Shown: positions 37,517-46,945, numbered from the stretch's first letter. The stretch is 64,000 nucleotides of DNA from Clostridiaceae bacterium BL-3 (GCA_902809985.1 CADDXC010000001.1:1550001-1614000), one strand, 5' to 3'. The notes: generated by a model not told the origin, from the letters alone. Numbers and translations are program-made.

Positions 37517-38377
37517 TCATACAGAAACTTCTGCCTGTCTTTTATCAGCATCTCCGTGAAGCAGTTCCCATATCCTATTCCTATTGGAATTGAATTCCTG
37601 GGAAGTTCTGATTTGAGAATTGATTCTTGGTCTAGGAAGTTTTACATTTATGATTTCCTTGATTCTTCCCGGATTAGTTGCCATAACAACCACCCTGTCT
37701 GCAAGAAAAACAGCCTCCTCTATACTGTGGGTAATAAATACAATGGTTTTATTGGTCTTCTCCCATATATTCAACAACTCTTCCTGAAGTGATTCCCTTG
37801 TCTGTGCATCCACCGCAGCAAAAGGCTCATCCATAAGCAGCACTTCAGGATCATAGGCCAGTGCTCTGGCAATAGCAACTCTCTGCTTCATTCCTCCTGA
37901 AAGTTCATGTGGATACCTGTTTTCGAATCCCTTTAGTCCCACTAAATCTATGAATTTTTCACTTATCTTTTTTCTCTCTTCTTTAGGTATCTTTTTTATC
38001 TCAAGGCCAAATTCAATATTTTTTTCTACAGTCCTCCATGGAAACAGTGCATACCCCTGCAAAATGATTCCTCTATCCAGTGCAGGTCCTGTGATCAATT
38101 TTCCATCTATATATACATTTCCAGAAGTAGGTTTTGACAATCCTGCCAGTATGTCCAGAAAGGTTGATTTCCCGCAGCCGCTGGGTCCCACCACTGTAAT
38201 GAATTCGCCTTTTCTCACCTTTAAATTAAAATTATCCACTGCTATAAACTTTTCATTGCCCTGTCCATTTTGTGACCTTACATCGTAGACTTTTCTTATA
38301 TTATCTACAACAATTTTATACTGCTTATCCTTCAGATTTACACTTTCCTGTTTTGACTTTTCAATTATCTTACTCAT
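37517..38377 (-). CDS. ABC transporter ATPase, SsuB/TauB type
   Basis: This 286-residue ATPase has Walker [10 protein letters not shown], signature [15 protein letters not shown], Walker [14 protein letters not shown] and a switch histidine in VFITHS. The single ATPase must serve three permease genes. It lies between the binding protein and the second permease. Confidence 0.92.
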   Translation of the reverse strand: MSKIIEKSKQESVNLKDKQYKIVVDNIRKVYDVRSQNGQGNEKFIAVDNFNLKVRKGEFITVVGPSGCGKSTFLDILAGLSKPTSGNVYIDGKLITGPALDRGIILQGYALFPWRTVEKNIEFGLEIKKIPKEERKKISEKFIDLVGLKGFENRYPHELSGGMKQRVAIARALAYDPEVLLMDEPFAAVDAQTRESLQEELLNIWEKTNKTIVFITHSIEEAVFLADRVVVMATNPGRIKEIINVKLPRPRINSQIRTSQEFNSNRNRIWELLHGDADKRQAEVSV

Positions 38378-38414
38378 TTAAAACTCCCCTTCTATAAATT
38401 TGAGTATGATTACA

Positions 38415-39482
38415 TTATTCTTTAACTACATAATTTGGCTGTGACCCTAAATTTCCATACTTGTCAAACTCATGAGTAACTATATCACTGACTTTCACCT
38501 TTGCATTTTTAGGAAGTGCACCGCTTGTCTTACTTCCATCTATCCACTGCTGTATATCCTTGTCCTTTATAACCCCGTCATCTGCATAATAGTGGTTGGC
38601 ACTTACAGGTACTCCTATGGCATCTGATACCCATTGGTTGACTTTAGCACGTTCCTTTGGAACAGGTATGCTTTTGTTTATATACCTTTCTGCCTTTTTA
38701 ACCGCCACTATAAATTTGGCAACTTCATCTGGATGCTGTTTTATAAATTTATCAGAAAAATAGTAGAGATAAGTTCCTCCGTTTTCACCAGCTATAGGTC
38801 TGCTTGTAGTCAATATATTCCCTATGCCGCTTTCCTCGATGGATTTATAAAAAGGCGGATGAACTACTGCAATTTGAATAAGTCCCTTTTTTAAAGACAA
38901 TACCTGTTCTATATCCGGCATCTGAATCCACTCAATTTTATCCAGGGAGATGTTGTTTTTAGCAAATAATATATCTGACAGGAAATCTACGCAGGAATTT
39001 CTTGAATTGGCACCTACTTTTACTTTCCCTGGATACTTATTGATATCTGCCAATGTTTTTATAGGCCCGTTTTTATTACTTATCCACCACATATGCTGAA
39101 GATGGGTGTCAGTTACGCTGTCCGGAGGTTCCACAATAGATCTGGCCACCCCTTTCACCTTTGCACCTCCTTCAGCTGCAATTGCCAGATTGTTAGGATG
39201 AGCATCTCCAAAATCATTATTTCCATTTAATATTGAAGGAAGACGCTGTGCCGGTTGAGTATCTCCTGTGTACTGTATTTTTAATCCCTGTTCTTTAAAA
39301 TATCCCAGCTTATCTGCCACTATAATAGGTGCAGCTGTACAATCCTTCCTGCTCCAGGTCTTAAGAACTTGAAGTTCTCCGCTTTTTTTCGTTGAAGCCT
39401 GCTTCTCTCCTCCACAGCCGGAAAAAAACGATGCTGCCAAAACTATTGAAACCACTGTTGAAATTAACCTTTTACTTTTCAA
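38415..39482 (-). CDS. ABC transporter substrate-binding lipoprotein, SsuA/NMT1 type
   Basis: This 355-residue protein has a lipoprotein signal (lipobox FFSGC, Cys about 23) and an NMT1/sulfonate-binding core (TWSRKDCTAAPIIVADKLGYF, VGANSRNSCVDFLSDIL). The ligand may be a sulfonate or another organosulfur compound. Because the operon is SAM-repressed and holds nitrogenase-like genes, a methylthio compound is a reasonable guess. Confidence 0.9.
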   Translation of the reverse strand: MKSKRLISTVVSIVLAASFFSGCGGEKQASTKKSGELQVLKTWSRKDCTAAPIIVADKLGYFKEQGLKIQYTGDTQPAQRLPSILNGNNDFGDAHPNNLAIAAEGGAKVKGVARSIVEPPDSVTDTHLQHMWWISNKNGPIKTLADINKYPGKVKVGANSRNSCVDFLSDILFAKNNISLDKIEWIQMPDIEQVLSLKKGLIQIAVVHPPFYKSIEESGIGNILTTSRPIAGENGGTYLYYFSDKFIKQHPDEVAKFIVAVKKAERYINKSIPVPKERAKVNQWVSDAIGVPVSANHYYADDGVIKDKDIQQWIDGSKTSGALPKNAKVKVSDIVTHEFDKYGNLGSQPNYVVKE

Positions 39483-39511
39483 TTGAAAATCCCCCCAAAA
39501 TAATTAAATTT

Positions 39512-40336
39512 TTAAGATACAAAAGAATCCTGTTTCCACACTACAACTTTTTTTTCTGCAAAACCTATGGCTTTATTTATAAATATACCCAACAGGGCAA
39601 TTGTAAGCGCTGCTGCAAACAGCCTGTTAATTTGGAAATTAACTTCTGAATTGAGCACCATCCATCCAAGTCCTGCGCTTGCTCCTATCATTTCCGCAGC
39701 TATGAGCATCAAAAATGCATTACCTGCACTCATCCTGAGTCCTGAAAATATACTTGGAGCAGCTCCCGGCAAAACTACTTTCCAAAAAAGTTTTATTTTC
39801 GATGTGCCCATGGCCTGAGCTGCCTTAACCAACAGCGGATCTATAGTTTTCACTCCCGTTATAGTACTAAATAATATAGGCCATATGGACACCCAGAATA
39901 TTATAGAGATCTTGGCGACTTCTCCTATTCCAAAAAGAAGTATAAAAACCGGGAACAATGAGAAAGGATTTACCTGCGCCAGAATCTGCAGCAACGGATC
40001 CAGTATTTCCTCCAGCTTTCTAAATCCTCCTGCAAGTAAAAATCCCAGAGGCACGGCTATAATTCCGGCCAACAAAAATCCCACTCCAGCTCTTAAAAGA
40101 CTTACTTTTACATGAACAAGCATTTCATTTTTGAGCGTAAGACTCACAATAGTACCCACTGTTTCTGTAAAAGTAGGTATAAATTGATGATCAACTATCC
40201 CGAGTATAGGTGCAACCTGCCAGAAAACCAGAAACAGCACTACAGCTATACTTTTTCTAAAAATTTTGCTCAGTATTTTCCCTGCATTTTTTTCATGACT
40301 TTTATTTTCCAGATAAGTTTTACTATCTATATCCAT
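39512..40336 (-). CDS. ABC transporter permease, SsuC/TauC type (first permease)
   Basis: This 274-residue membrane protein has the family motif SAGNAFLMLIAAEMIGASAG and EILDPLLQILAQVNPFSLFPVF. First gene of the S-box operon. It is closely related to the other two permeases (35604-36404 and 36426-37484), so the set arose by duplication. Confidence 0.9.
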   Translation of the reverse strand: MDIDSKTYLENKSHEKNAGKILSKIFRKSIAVVLFLVFWQVAPILGIVDHQFIPTFTETVGTIVSLTLKNEMLVHVKVSLLRAGVGFLLAGIIAVPLGFLLAGGFRKLEEILDPLLQILAQVNPFSLFPVFILLFGIGEVAKISIIFWVSIWPILFSTITGVKTIDPLLVKAAQAMGTSKIKLFWKVVLPGAAPSIFSGLRMSAGNAFLMLIAAEMIGASAGLGWMVLNSEVNFQINRLFAAALTIALLGIFINKAIGFAEKKVVVWKQDSFVS

Positions 40337-40376
40337 TCATTATCATCCTCCTTTTTATCTAAATATTTCAAAATAC

Positions 40377-40434
40377 AAAAAACACCAGAAGCTTACATCT
40401 AACAAGAAATAAGTCTCTAGTGTTTCTAGTCAAC
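40377..40434 (-). terminator. Second leader terminator with conserved mini-hairpin, Ssu/NifDKH operon
   Basis: The mini-hairpin at 40413-40434 (CTAG/CTAG stem, loop AAACA) overlaps the 5' arm of a long terminator: about 14 of 15 positions pair between ACACTAGAGACTTAT and GTAAGCTTCTGGTGT, then TTTTTT. It lies 40-90 bases before the first permease, well apart from the S-box terminator. Confidence 0.75.
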
Positions 40435-40501
40435 TCTTTTCAATATTATTATCAAATCTCAATTTTTACAAAATACATACACACTAATTTCTCCTGCAAA
40501 T

Positions 40502-40645
40502 AAAAAACTTTCCTGCAAAGATAAAATACAAGAAAGTACTTGTTCTCTCATCTTTCAGACATATAATCTGCTGGAATTAGCACCGTTAAATAAATTTAGG
40601 TTGCCGGACGTCATAGGGCCAGTCCCTCAATCTCTCTTGATAAGA
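40502..40645 (-). promoter_or_regulatory. SAM-I (S-box) riboswitch of the Ssu/NifDKH-like operon
   Basis: The minus strand shows CTTATCAAGAGAG, GAGGGACTGGCCCTATGA, CCGGCAACC, GGTGCTAATTCCAGCAG and GAAAGATGAGAG (aptamer about 40541-40645). The terminator is ACTTTCTTG paired with CAGGAAAGT, then TTTTTT (40502-40536). Confidence 0.94.
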
Positions 40646-40673
40646 ATTTTGTTTATTTTTCTATATAAGGCTA

Positions 40674-40702
40674 ATTATATAATCTAATACACATATTGTC
40701 AA
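40674..40702 (-). promoter_or_regulatory. Sigma-A promoter of the Ssu/NifDKH-like operon
   Basis: On the minus strand TTGACA (40697-40702), 17 bases, TATAAT (40674-40679): consensus hexamers and spacing. The -35 overlaps the stop codon of the TudS-like gene. Confidence 0.88.
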
Positions 40703-41169
40703 GAATTTGAGGTAATTTTTTTAATTTCTCTTTCAGCTTCATCCAGCTGATCTTCGCCAAACACTTTAATACCGTTCCTTCTCAGCAATTCAGCAGTAAC
40801 ACCTTGGCCTGACTTTTTAACACCCTTAAATGTACCATCAAATATATACAAGCTCCCGCAAGAAGGGCTGTCTTGTTTTAAAATAGCAACGGAAACATCA
40901 TTTTCTTTTGCAAGAGAAAGAGCTTTCTGTGCTCCACTTTTATATTCATAAGTCACATCAACACCCTTGCCAGTGACTACCCTATCTCCTTTTCTTTGGG
41001 AATCCGGCCTCGGCACAGGAAGTCCTCCAGATACTTCTGGACAAATTCCTATAAGCAGCCCCTCTTTAGCCCACCTTAAAAATCGCGGATCATGACAGGC
41101 TACATCTCCATTGTCATAACGTACCTTCTCTCCAAGTAAACACGCACTCACCAAAATTTTTCCCTTCAT
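40699..41169 (-). CDS. DUF523 / TudS-like desulfidase family protein
   Basis: This 156-residue DUF523 protein has three conserved cysteines in SACLLG (C10), GICPEVSGGLP (C43) and SPSCGS (C104). TudS (thiouracil desulfidase) of this family binds a 4Fe-4S cluster through such cysteines and removes sulfur from thiolated bases. Here it lies 23 bases after nifB in a sulfur and SAM region, so a role in recovering sulfide or sulfur for clusters is plausible. Its substrate is not known. Confidence 0.88.
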   Translation of the reverse strand: MKGKILVSACLLGEKVRYDNGDVACHDPRFLRWAKEGLLIGICPEVSGGLPVPRPDSQRKGDRVVTGKGVDVTYEYKSGAQKALSLAKENDVSVAILKQDSPSCGSLYIFDGTFKGVKKSGQGVTAELLRRNGIKVFGEDQLDEAEREIKKITSNS

Positions 41170-41192
41170 TAAATCATAACCTCCATCTGAAT

Positions 41193-42485
41193 CTAAGAAT
41201 CGCTTGATTTATCAACCTGACTCATCAATTTTACTGCCTTTTCTATGCCCTCTTCTATAGTACTGTACATCTGAAATACCTTTATCCCCTTCTCATGAAG
41301 CCTAATTACAGGTTCGAAGCCAATACGCAGTACAAGCACTCCATTACAGTCCTCTATGCACTTTATAATACCCGATATCCTATCATCATGTCCAGTACAT
41401 TCTTGTTGGCCATTACAATACCTCTCCACATCCCTTTTCTCATAAAATTTAATATTCTCATCTAATACATCATATATATAAAACTGAGATACATGCCCAA
41501 AATGTTCATCTACATAATCTCCGGAACTGCTGGCCACTGCAAATCTATAACCTCTGTTCACCTTACCTGTTTTATTGTCATCTTTATATATTTTCTCAGA
41601 TTTGTCAATAGAAATTACATTTTTCTTATAATTCCTAAATTGAGCCGATACATCCTCATTCAAACTCCCTATGGCATCTGCCCTGCACTGCCTGCAGTGA
41701 TACATCTGTTTTAAATAGGGCTCACATTTTTTCCTCATGCTTTTCAATTCAGATTCATCTACAGTATCCCTGTTTTCAAATACACTTCCCTTTACAGGTA
41801 TAAGAGGCATTATATTTGTCATATAGGCACCACATTCCTTAACTTTTTTTACTATTTCAGGAATGTGAGCATCATTGATTCCCTTTATCATCACAATATT
41901 TACTTTGCACACAATACCTTTTTCTGTAAGATATCTAAGACCTGTAAGCTGATTGTCAAGTAGAATTTTTCCTGCCTGCGGCCCTACAAAAGTGCTTCCT
42001 CTATAGTTTATATATTTATAGATCTGTGCGTCTATTTCAGGGTCTACAGCATTTATGGTTATTGTAACGTGTGTGACTCCCAATTTTATCAGTTCCTCCG
42101 CATAAGCAGGAAGCATCAATCCATTGGTGGAAAGGCAAAATGTAATATCCGGGCATTCTTCTTTTATAAGTTCTATGGACTTTTTGGTTTCTTCAAAATT
42201 TGCAAGTGGATCTCCTGGACCAGCTATTCCAACCACCGTCAAATTTTTTATTTTATTTTTTACTATCTTGAATTTATCTCTTGCTTCCTCTGGGGATAGA
42301 ATTCCACTTGTAACTCCAGGCCTGGATTCATTTACACAATCATATTTTCTATTGCAGAAATTACAGCTTACATTGCATTTTGGAGCTACAGGTATGTGCA
42401 TTCTAGCATACTTATGTGCAATACAGTTATAGCAGGGATGTTGAAATGTCTTTTTTTCAATCTCCCTTGCAAAATTTATAGGCAT
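41193..42485 (-). CDS. nifB: NifB: radical SAM cofactor-maturation protein with NifX-like domain
   Basis: NifB builds the 8Fe-9S-C cofactor precursor. The 430-residue protein has the diagnostic N-terminus HPCYNC and APKCNVSCNFCNRKYDCVN (radical-SAM cysteines C37, C41, C44), and a C-terminal NifX/NafY-like domain (about 310-425, RFAVASSSGDYVDEHFGHVSQF). It is encoded after metK, which supplies its SAM, and before a TudS-like gene. It could mature the two NifDK-like pairs in this window, as MarB does for Mar. If the genome also fixes N2, it may serve that enzyme too. Confidence 0.93.
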   Translation of the reverse strand: MPINFAREIEKKTFQHPCYNCIAHKYARMHIPVAPKCNVSCNFCNRKYDCVNESRPGVTSGILSPEEARDKFKIVKNKIKNLTVVGIAGPGDPLANFEETKKSIELIKEECPDITFCLSTNGLMLPAYAEELIKLGVTHVTITINAVDPEIDAQIYKYINYRGSTFVGPQAGKILLDNQLTGLRYLTEKGIVCKVNIVMIKGINDAHIPEIVKKVKECGAYMTNIMPLIPVKGSVFENRDTVDESELKSMRKKCEPYLKQMYHCRQCRADAIGSLNEDVSAQFRNYKKNVISIDKSEKIYKDDNKTGKVNRGYRFAVASSSGDYVDEHFGHVSQFYIYDVLDENIKFYEKRDVERYCNGQQECTGHDDRISGIIKCIEDCNGVLVLRIGFEPVIRLHEKGIKVFQMYSTIEEGIEKAVKLMSQVDKSSDS

Positions 42486-42520
42486 ATCTTATTATCTCCT
42501 TTTTTGCATAATTAAAATAT

Positions 42521-42579
42521 AAAAAGGCCAGACAAACTTAAAAATTTAGTTTGCCTGGCCTCCAGTATTTCTGGTCAAC
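42521..42579 (-). terminator. Terminator with conserved mini-hairpin between metK and nifB
   Basis: The mini-hairpin at 42558-42579 (CCAG/CTGG stem, loop AAATA) runs into terminator arms GGCCAGGCAAACT and AGTTTGTCTGGCC, then TTTTTAT. There is no S-box here. Transcripts from metK must pass this site to reach nifB and the TudS-like gene. Confidence 0.8.
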
Positions 42580-42608
42580 CTTTCATAAAAATTCACAGCA
42601 TTTGTGGC

Positions 42609-43805
42609 TTAAGAATATACAACCACCTTATTTAATTCTTCTTTTATCTTATCCACTTTATCAAGGCTTTCCCAGGGCAGCTCTATATCGGTTCTTCCGA
42701 AATGTCCATAAGCAGCTGTCTTTTTATATATTGGCCTTCTAAGATCCAAATCTCTTATAATGGCTGCCGGCCTCAAGTCAAAAAGCTTTTTTACAATATC
42801 CACTATTTTCTCATCAGATACCTTACCTGTTCCAAAAGTATCGACACTTATGGACACAGGCCTTGCCACTCCTATAGCATAGGCAACCTCCACTTCTATC
42901 TTATCCGCAGCACCTGCTGCCACCAAATTCTTTGCTATCCACCTTGCCGCATAGGCTCCGGATCTATCGACTTTCGTCGGATCTTTTCCCGAAAAAGCTC
43001 CTCCTCCATGCCTTCCATATCCACCGTAGGTATCAACTATTATCTTTCTTCCAGTAAGTCCTGAATCAGCCTCCGGACCTCCCTTTACAAACCTTCCTGT
43101 AGGATTCACAATATATTTGGTATTGGAATCTATAAATTTCTCAGGTATTACCTCTTTTATGACATTATCTATTATATCTCTTTCAATCTGGTCATGTTCC
43201 ACATTTTCTTCATGTTGTGAGGATATCAAAATTGTATCTACTCTCACAGGTTTTTCTCCTTCATATTCTACTGTAACCTGGGTTTTACCATCTGGTCCTA
43301 AATATGGAATAATGCCATTTTTCCTGACATCGGCCAATCCTCTCGAAAGTCTATGAGCCAGTGCTATTGGAAGTGGCATATATTCAGGTGTCTCATTTGT
43401 GGCAAATCCAAACACCATCCCTTGATCCCCTGCACCTATTGCCTCTATATCATCTTTTTCTCCCAGTTTTGCCTCCAGTGATTCATTTACTCCCAAGGCA
43501 ATATCTGAAGATTGCTCATCTATTGATGTTATAACCGCGCAATTGCTGGCATCAAATCCAAATTTTGAACCTGTATATCCTATTTCTTCGATAGTTTTCC
43601 TCACTATCTTAGGTATATCCACATAGGCTTTAGTGGATATCTCTCCAACTAGAAGCACAAGCCCTGTATTTACAACTGTTTCGCAAGCTACTCTTCCATA
43701 TTTGTCCTGTTCAATAACAGCATCTAGAACTGCATCCGATATTTGATCACAAATTTTATCAGGATGTCCCTCTGTAACTGATTCTGATGTAAATAATCTA
43801 CTCAT
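42609..43805 (-). CDS. metK: S-adenosylmethionine synthetase
   Basis: MetK makes SAM from methionine and ATP. The 398-residue protein has [30 protein letters not shown] (ATP/methionine region) and the P-loop-like [16 protein letters not shown]. It lies 28 bases after the permease gene, so it is probably under the two S-boxes upstream. Confidence 0.97.
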   Translation of the reverse strand: MSRLFTSESVTEGHPDKICDQISDAVLDAVIEQDKYGRVACETVVNTGLVLLVGEISTKAYVDIPKIVRKTIEEIGYTGSKFGFDASNCAVITSIDEQSSDIALGVNESLEAKLGEKDDIEAIGAGDQGMVFGFATNETPEYMPLPIALAHRLSRGLADVRKNGIIPYLGPDGKTQVTVEYEGEKPVRVDTILISSQHEENVEHDQIERDIIDNVIKEVIPEKFIDSNTKYIVNPTGRFVKGGPEADSGLTGRKIIVDTYGGYGRHGGGAFSGKDPTKVDRSGAYAARWIAKNLVAAGAADKIEVEVAYAIGVARPVSISVDTFGTGKVSDEKIVDIVKKLFDLRPAAIIRDLDLRRPIYKKTAAYGHFGRTDIELPWESLDKVDKIKEELNKVVVYS

Positions 43806-43833
43806 CTTTATCCCTCCAATTTATTTAACTTTT

Positions 43834-45222
43834 CTATTTACTATTTATATATGATAATTTTGATTGTTCACTATGATGAAGTAATTTATATATTCCCACC
43901 ATGGCCAATACCCATATAGGCGCAATATAAAGGGCAATGCGGGTAGCTGGCAAAAACGCCATTGTAACAACAATAGCCAGCAGATAAATTATTGTAATGT
44001 ATGAAGAAAAAGGGTAAAAAGGCATTTTAAAAGCAATTTTCTGCCCTTCCATAGCTTTTTTTCTGCGGAACTTCAATTGTGTTATAAGAATCGTACCCCA
44101 GGCAGTCAAAATGGCTATAGTTGTTGTTGAGGAAATATATGTAAAAAATTTCTCCGGTATGAAATAATTTAAAATTACGGCAATCAATGCCACAGCCGTA
44201 CTGAAGAGTGTTCCCACATAGGGTGCCCCGGATTTATTCAACTTTCCAAATACTCTGGGAGCATTACCATTTAGTGCCAGACTGTAAAGCATTCTGCCAT
44301 TTATATACAGGGCACTGTTCATGCCTGAAAGAGCAGCTGTCAAAATTACAAAATTTATGACTGAAGCAGCTGCAGGAATACCTACTTTAGAGAACACCAA
44401 TACAAAGGGACTTCCTGCAACCCCAATTTTATTCCAGGGATAAAGTGCCAGCATCACCAACACAGAACCCACATAGAAGATAAGTATACGCCAAAATACA
44501 TCGTTGATAGCTTTTGGAATGGATTTTTGTGGATCCCTTGCCTCTCCCGCCGTTATGCCAATAAGTTCCACCCCTCCAAATGCAAAACTCACAAAAACAA
44601 AAGAAAGCACAAACCCTTTAAATCCATTGGCGAAAAATCCTCCATTATTCCATATATTAGAAAATCCAATAGAATGCCCTCCATTATTAAATCCAAATAA
44701 TATAATAAGCATTCCAAAAATAATCATGCATACTATGGCAACCACTTTCACAAGGGCAAACCAAAATTCAAATTCACCGTAAGCTTTAACTCCAACTAAA
44801 TTGACTGCAATGAGTATGATCAAAAATATAAGTGCAGTAATCCATTTTGGAAACTGGGGAAGCCAAAATTGAACATATACCCCCATGGCAGTGAGTTCTG
44901 CCATAACAGTAGCTGTAGCCTGAAACCAATATGTCCAGCCTGAAAAAAATCCTGCAAAATTTCCAAGGTAACGAGTAGCATAAGCACTGAAGGAACCCGA
45001 ATTTGGCTCATCTACAGCCAGCTCACCCAAGGCCCTCATAATGAAAAAAATGAACAGTCCTCCTATTAAATATGCCAGAATAATGGCAGGTCCGCCTGTC
45101 TTAATAGCATCTGCAGAGCCATAGAACAATCCTACACCTATGGCACCTCCAATAGCTATCATCTGAATATGCCTATTTTTAAGATCTTTTTTTAGTAATT
45201 TATTGCCTGCATTATTGTACAT
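43834..45222 (-). CDS. Amino acid permease (APC superfamily), probably methionine
   Basis: This 462-residue permease has about 12 hydrophobic segments and the AAT-type start RHIQMIAIGGAIGVGLFYGS and GPAIILAYLIGG. The substrate cannot be read from the sequence, but control by two S-boxes and linkage to metK make methionine the likely one. First gene of the permease-metK unit. Confidence 0.88.
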   Translation of the reverse strand: MYNNAGNKLLKKDLKNRHIQMIAIGGAIGVGLFYGSADAIKTGGPAIILAYLIGGLFIFFIMRALGELAVDEPNSGSFSAYATRYLGNFAGFFSGWTYWFQATATVMAELTAMGVYVQFWLPQFPKWITALIFLIILIAVNLVGVKAYGEFEFWFALVKVVAIVCMIIFGMLIILFGFNNGGHSIGFSNIWNNGGFFANGFKGFVLSFVFVSFAFGGVELIGITAGEARDPQKSIPKAINDVFWRILIFYVGSVLVMLALYPWNKIGVAGSPFVLVFSKVGIPAAASVINFVILTAALSGMNSALYINGRMLYSLALNGNAPRVFGKLNKSGAPYVGTLFSTAVALIAVILNYFIPEKFFTYISSTTTIAILTAWGTILITQLKFRRKKAMEGQKIAFKMPFYPFSSYITIIYLLAIVVTMAFLPATRIALYIAPIWVLAMVGIYKLLHHSEQSKLSYINSK

Positions 45223-45242
45223 CTTATTTATACCTCCAAGTA

Positions 45243-45392
45243 AAAAATCTATATGTGAGAAGACATATAGATTCCATTGTCCCTCATCTTTCAGGATATA
45301 CCTGCTGGAATTAGCACCTAGATGTACGAACTAAATGTATATCTGGTTGCCGGGTATCATAGTGCCAGTCCCTTAACCACTCTTGATAAGAA
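45243..45392 (-). promoter_or_regulatory. SAM-I (S-box) riboswitch, promoter-distal of two in series
   Basis: The minus strand shows CTTATCAAGAGTGG, GGGACTGGCACTATGA, CCGGCAACC, GGTGCTAATTCCAGCAGG and GAAAGATGAGGG. Its terminator is AATCTATATGT/ACATATAGATT (45246-45273), then TTTTTT. It lies directly before the permease gene. Confidence 0.92.
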
Positions 45393-45422
45393 TTATAATA
45401 TTTGATTTTATATAATTACATT

Positions 45423-45576
45423 AAAAAACTTCCTGTGAGAAATCACAGGAAGTATAAATTCCATTATCTCTCATCTTTCAGGTTTTACCTGCTGGAATTG
45501 GCACCATTTACTGTACAAATTACAATCGGTTGCCGGGCATCACAGGGCCAGTCCCTCCGCCTCTCTCGATAAGAAA
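45423..45576 (-). promoter_or_regulatory. SAM-I (S-box) riboswitch, promoter-proximal of two in series
   Basis: The minus strand shows CTTATCGAGAGAGG, GGAGGGACTGGCCC, CCGGCAACC, GGTGCCAATTCCAGCAGG and GAAAGATGAGAG, then a complete terminator ACTTCCTGTGA/TCACAGGAAGT with TTTTTTA (45423-45453). Only about 30 bases separate it from the next S-box. Confidence 0.93.
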
Positions 45577-45617
45577 GTCTACAAATATTGTAAATCACTT
45601 ATATTTAATTTATATTC

Positions 45618-45646
45618 AATATACAATTCTTTATTCTTTTTGTCAA
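45618..45646 (-). promoter_or_regulatory. Sigma-A promoter of the tandem S-box / permease / metK unit
   Basis: On the minus strand TTGACA (45641-45646), 17 bases, TATATT (45618-45623), just behind the mccA stop codon. Confidence 0.8.
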
Positions 45647-45657
45647 TAGAAATCTTT

Positions 45658-46572
45658 CTATTCATACAAATTTTTACTGAAATATCTGTCTCCCCTATCT
45701 GGAAATATAGTTACTATATTTCCTCCATCTATGGTATCTGCCAATTTCAACGCTGCTGCAAGAGCTGCACCAGAGGAAGATCCAACTATCAAGCCTTCCT
45801 TTTTTGCCAACTCTCTCACCAATCTAAAAGCTTCATCATCATTTACCTTTATAACTTTATCAACCAATTTTATATCCATAGTGTCCGGCAGGAAATCATT
45901 TCCTATGCCTTCAATAGCATAACCGTGCTCTTCAGTACCACCGCCAAGGGTAGAACCTTCCGGATCCGCCAGTATGGTCTTTATGCTGCTGTCCTTTTCC
46001 TTTAAATACTTTGCCACACCTGTAAAAGTTCCGCCGGTACCTGCTCCAGCCACAAAATAATCTATTTTCCCACCTAACTGTTCATATATTTCAGGACCTG
46101 TAGTAGCATAATGTGCCTCGGGATTATCATTGTTTTCAAATTGTCCCAAAGCTATGGAATTTGGTATCTGATTTAAAATCTCCTTGGATTTTTCAATAGC
46201 ACCTCTCATTCCATCTTCTTCTGGAGTATGAATTATCTCCGCTCCAAGCGCCCTCATCAATACCTGTTTTTCTATGGAAAATTTCTCCGGTACTGCAAAT
46301 ATAACCCTGTATCCTCTGTTTAAAGCTCCCAGCGCAATTCCAAGACCAGTATTGCCTGCAGTAGCTTCAACTATAGTGTAGCCTTTCTTCAATCTACCGC
46401 TTTCCTCTGCCTTTTTTATCATATAATCGCCAATTCTATCTTTTACACTGCCTCCTGGATTAAAATTTTCAAGTTTGGCATATATATTAACTCCATCTTT
46501 TAGATCAAATTTGTTTATTTTCAGTATAGGTGTTTTTCCTATCATTTCCTTAATATCATTAAAAACTTCCAT
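45658..46572 (-). CDS. mccA: O-acetylserine-dependent cystathionine beta-synthase / cysteine synthase family
   Basis: This 304-residue PLP fold-type II enzyme has the PLP lysine in GGSVKDR. The loop EATAGNTG (rather than EPTSGNTG of CysK), VPEKFSIEKQ, the QFEN..NP motif and IFPDRGDRYFSKNLY resemble what I recall of Bacillus MccA, which makes cystathionine from homocysteine, so it is called MccA-like. No mccB follows. A cysteine-type T-box leader precedes it, so expression should rise when cysteine is scarce. CysK activity remains possible. Confidence 0.85.
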   Translation of the reverse strand: MEVFNDIKEMIGKTPILKINKFDLKDGVNIYAKLENFNPGGSVKDRIGDYMIKKAEESGRLKKGYTIVEATAGNTGLGIALGALNRGYRVIFAVPEKFSIEKQVLMRALGAEIIHTPEEDGMRGAIEKSKEILNQIPNSIALGQFENNDNPEAHYATTGPEIYEQLGGKIDYFVAGAGTGGTFTGVAKYLKEKDSSIKTILADPEGSTLGGGTEEHGYAIEGIGNDFLPDTMDIKLVDKVIKVNDDEAFRLVRELAKKEGLIVGSSSGAALAAALKLADTIDGGNIVTIFPDRGDRYFSKNLYE

Positions 46573-46651
46573 AATATAACAATCTCCTTTAAATTACAAA
46601 TTTTCGCTGTTGAAGCTGTTGTTTAATATTTTTCAAATTCCGGAATTATGA

Positions 46652-46945
46652 AAAACAAAAAACCTTCCGCCCCTTACAGAGGCAGAAGGTTTTACTTCTA
46701 CGGTTCCACTCTGTTTATCCCTCAAGTACTGCATAAAAACAACCTATGCAGGAAAGAAAAACTCATTGTCGGTACAATCATACCTTAACATTTTAACGGC
46801 TGTTTCCGCTGAAACCTACTCAAGTTCAATTCAGTGCTCCAGGATGCATTTCAATTGTCTCCCGCTAAAATTTTCTCACACCACACGAAAATTCTCTCTA
46901 AAATAGCATCGTACAATCTACTCTTCCCATCATTACATTTATATA
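46652..46945 (-). promoter_or_regulatory. T-box riboswitch, probable cysteine specificity (UGC)
   Basis: The minus-strand leader shows AGAGAGAATTTTCG, GGTGTGAGAA, a specifier region GAAATGCATCCTGGAGC (TGC, 46846-46848), the T-box core GAGTGGAACCG (about 46700-46712) and a terminator with arms AAACCTTCTGCC/GGCGGAAGGTTT (46660-46692) and a TTTTTTG tail. Reading TGC as the specifier is by pattern. It controls the mccA-like gene. Confidence 0.85.
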
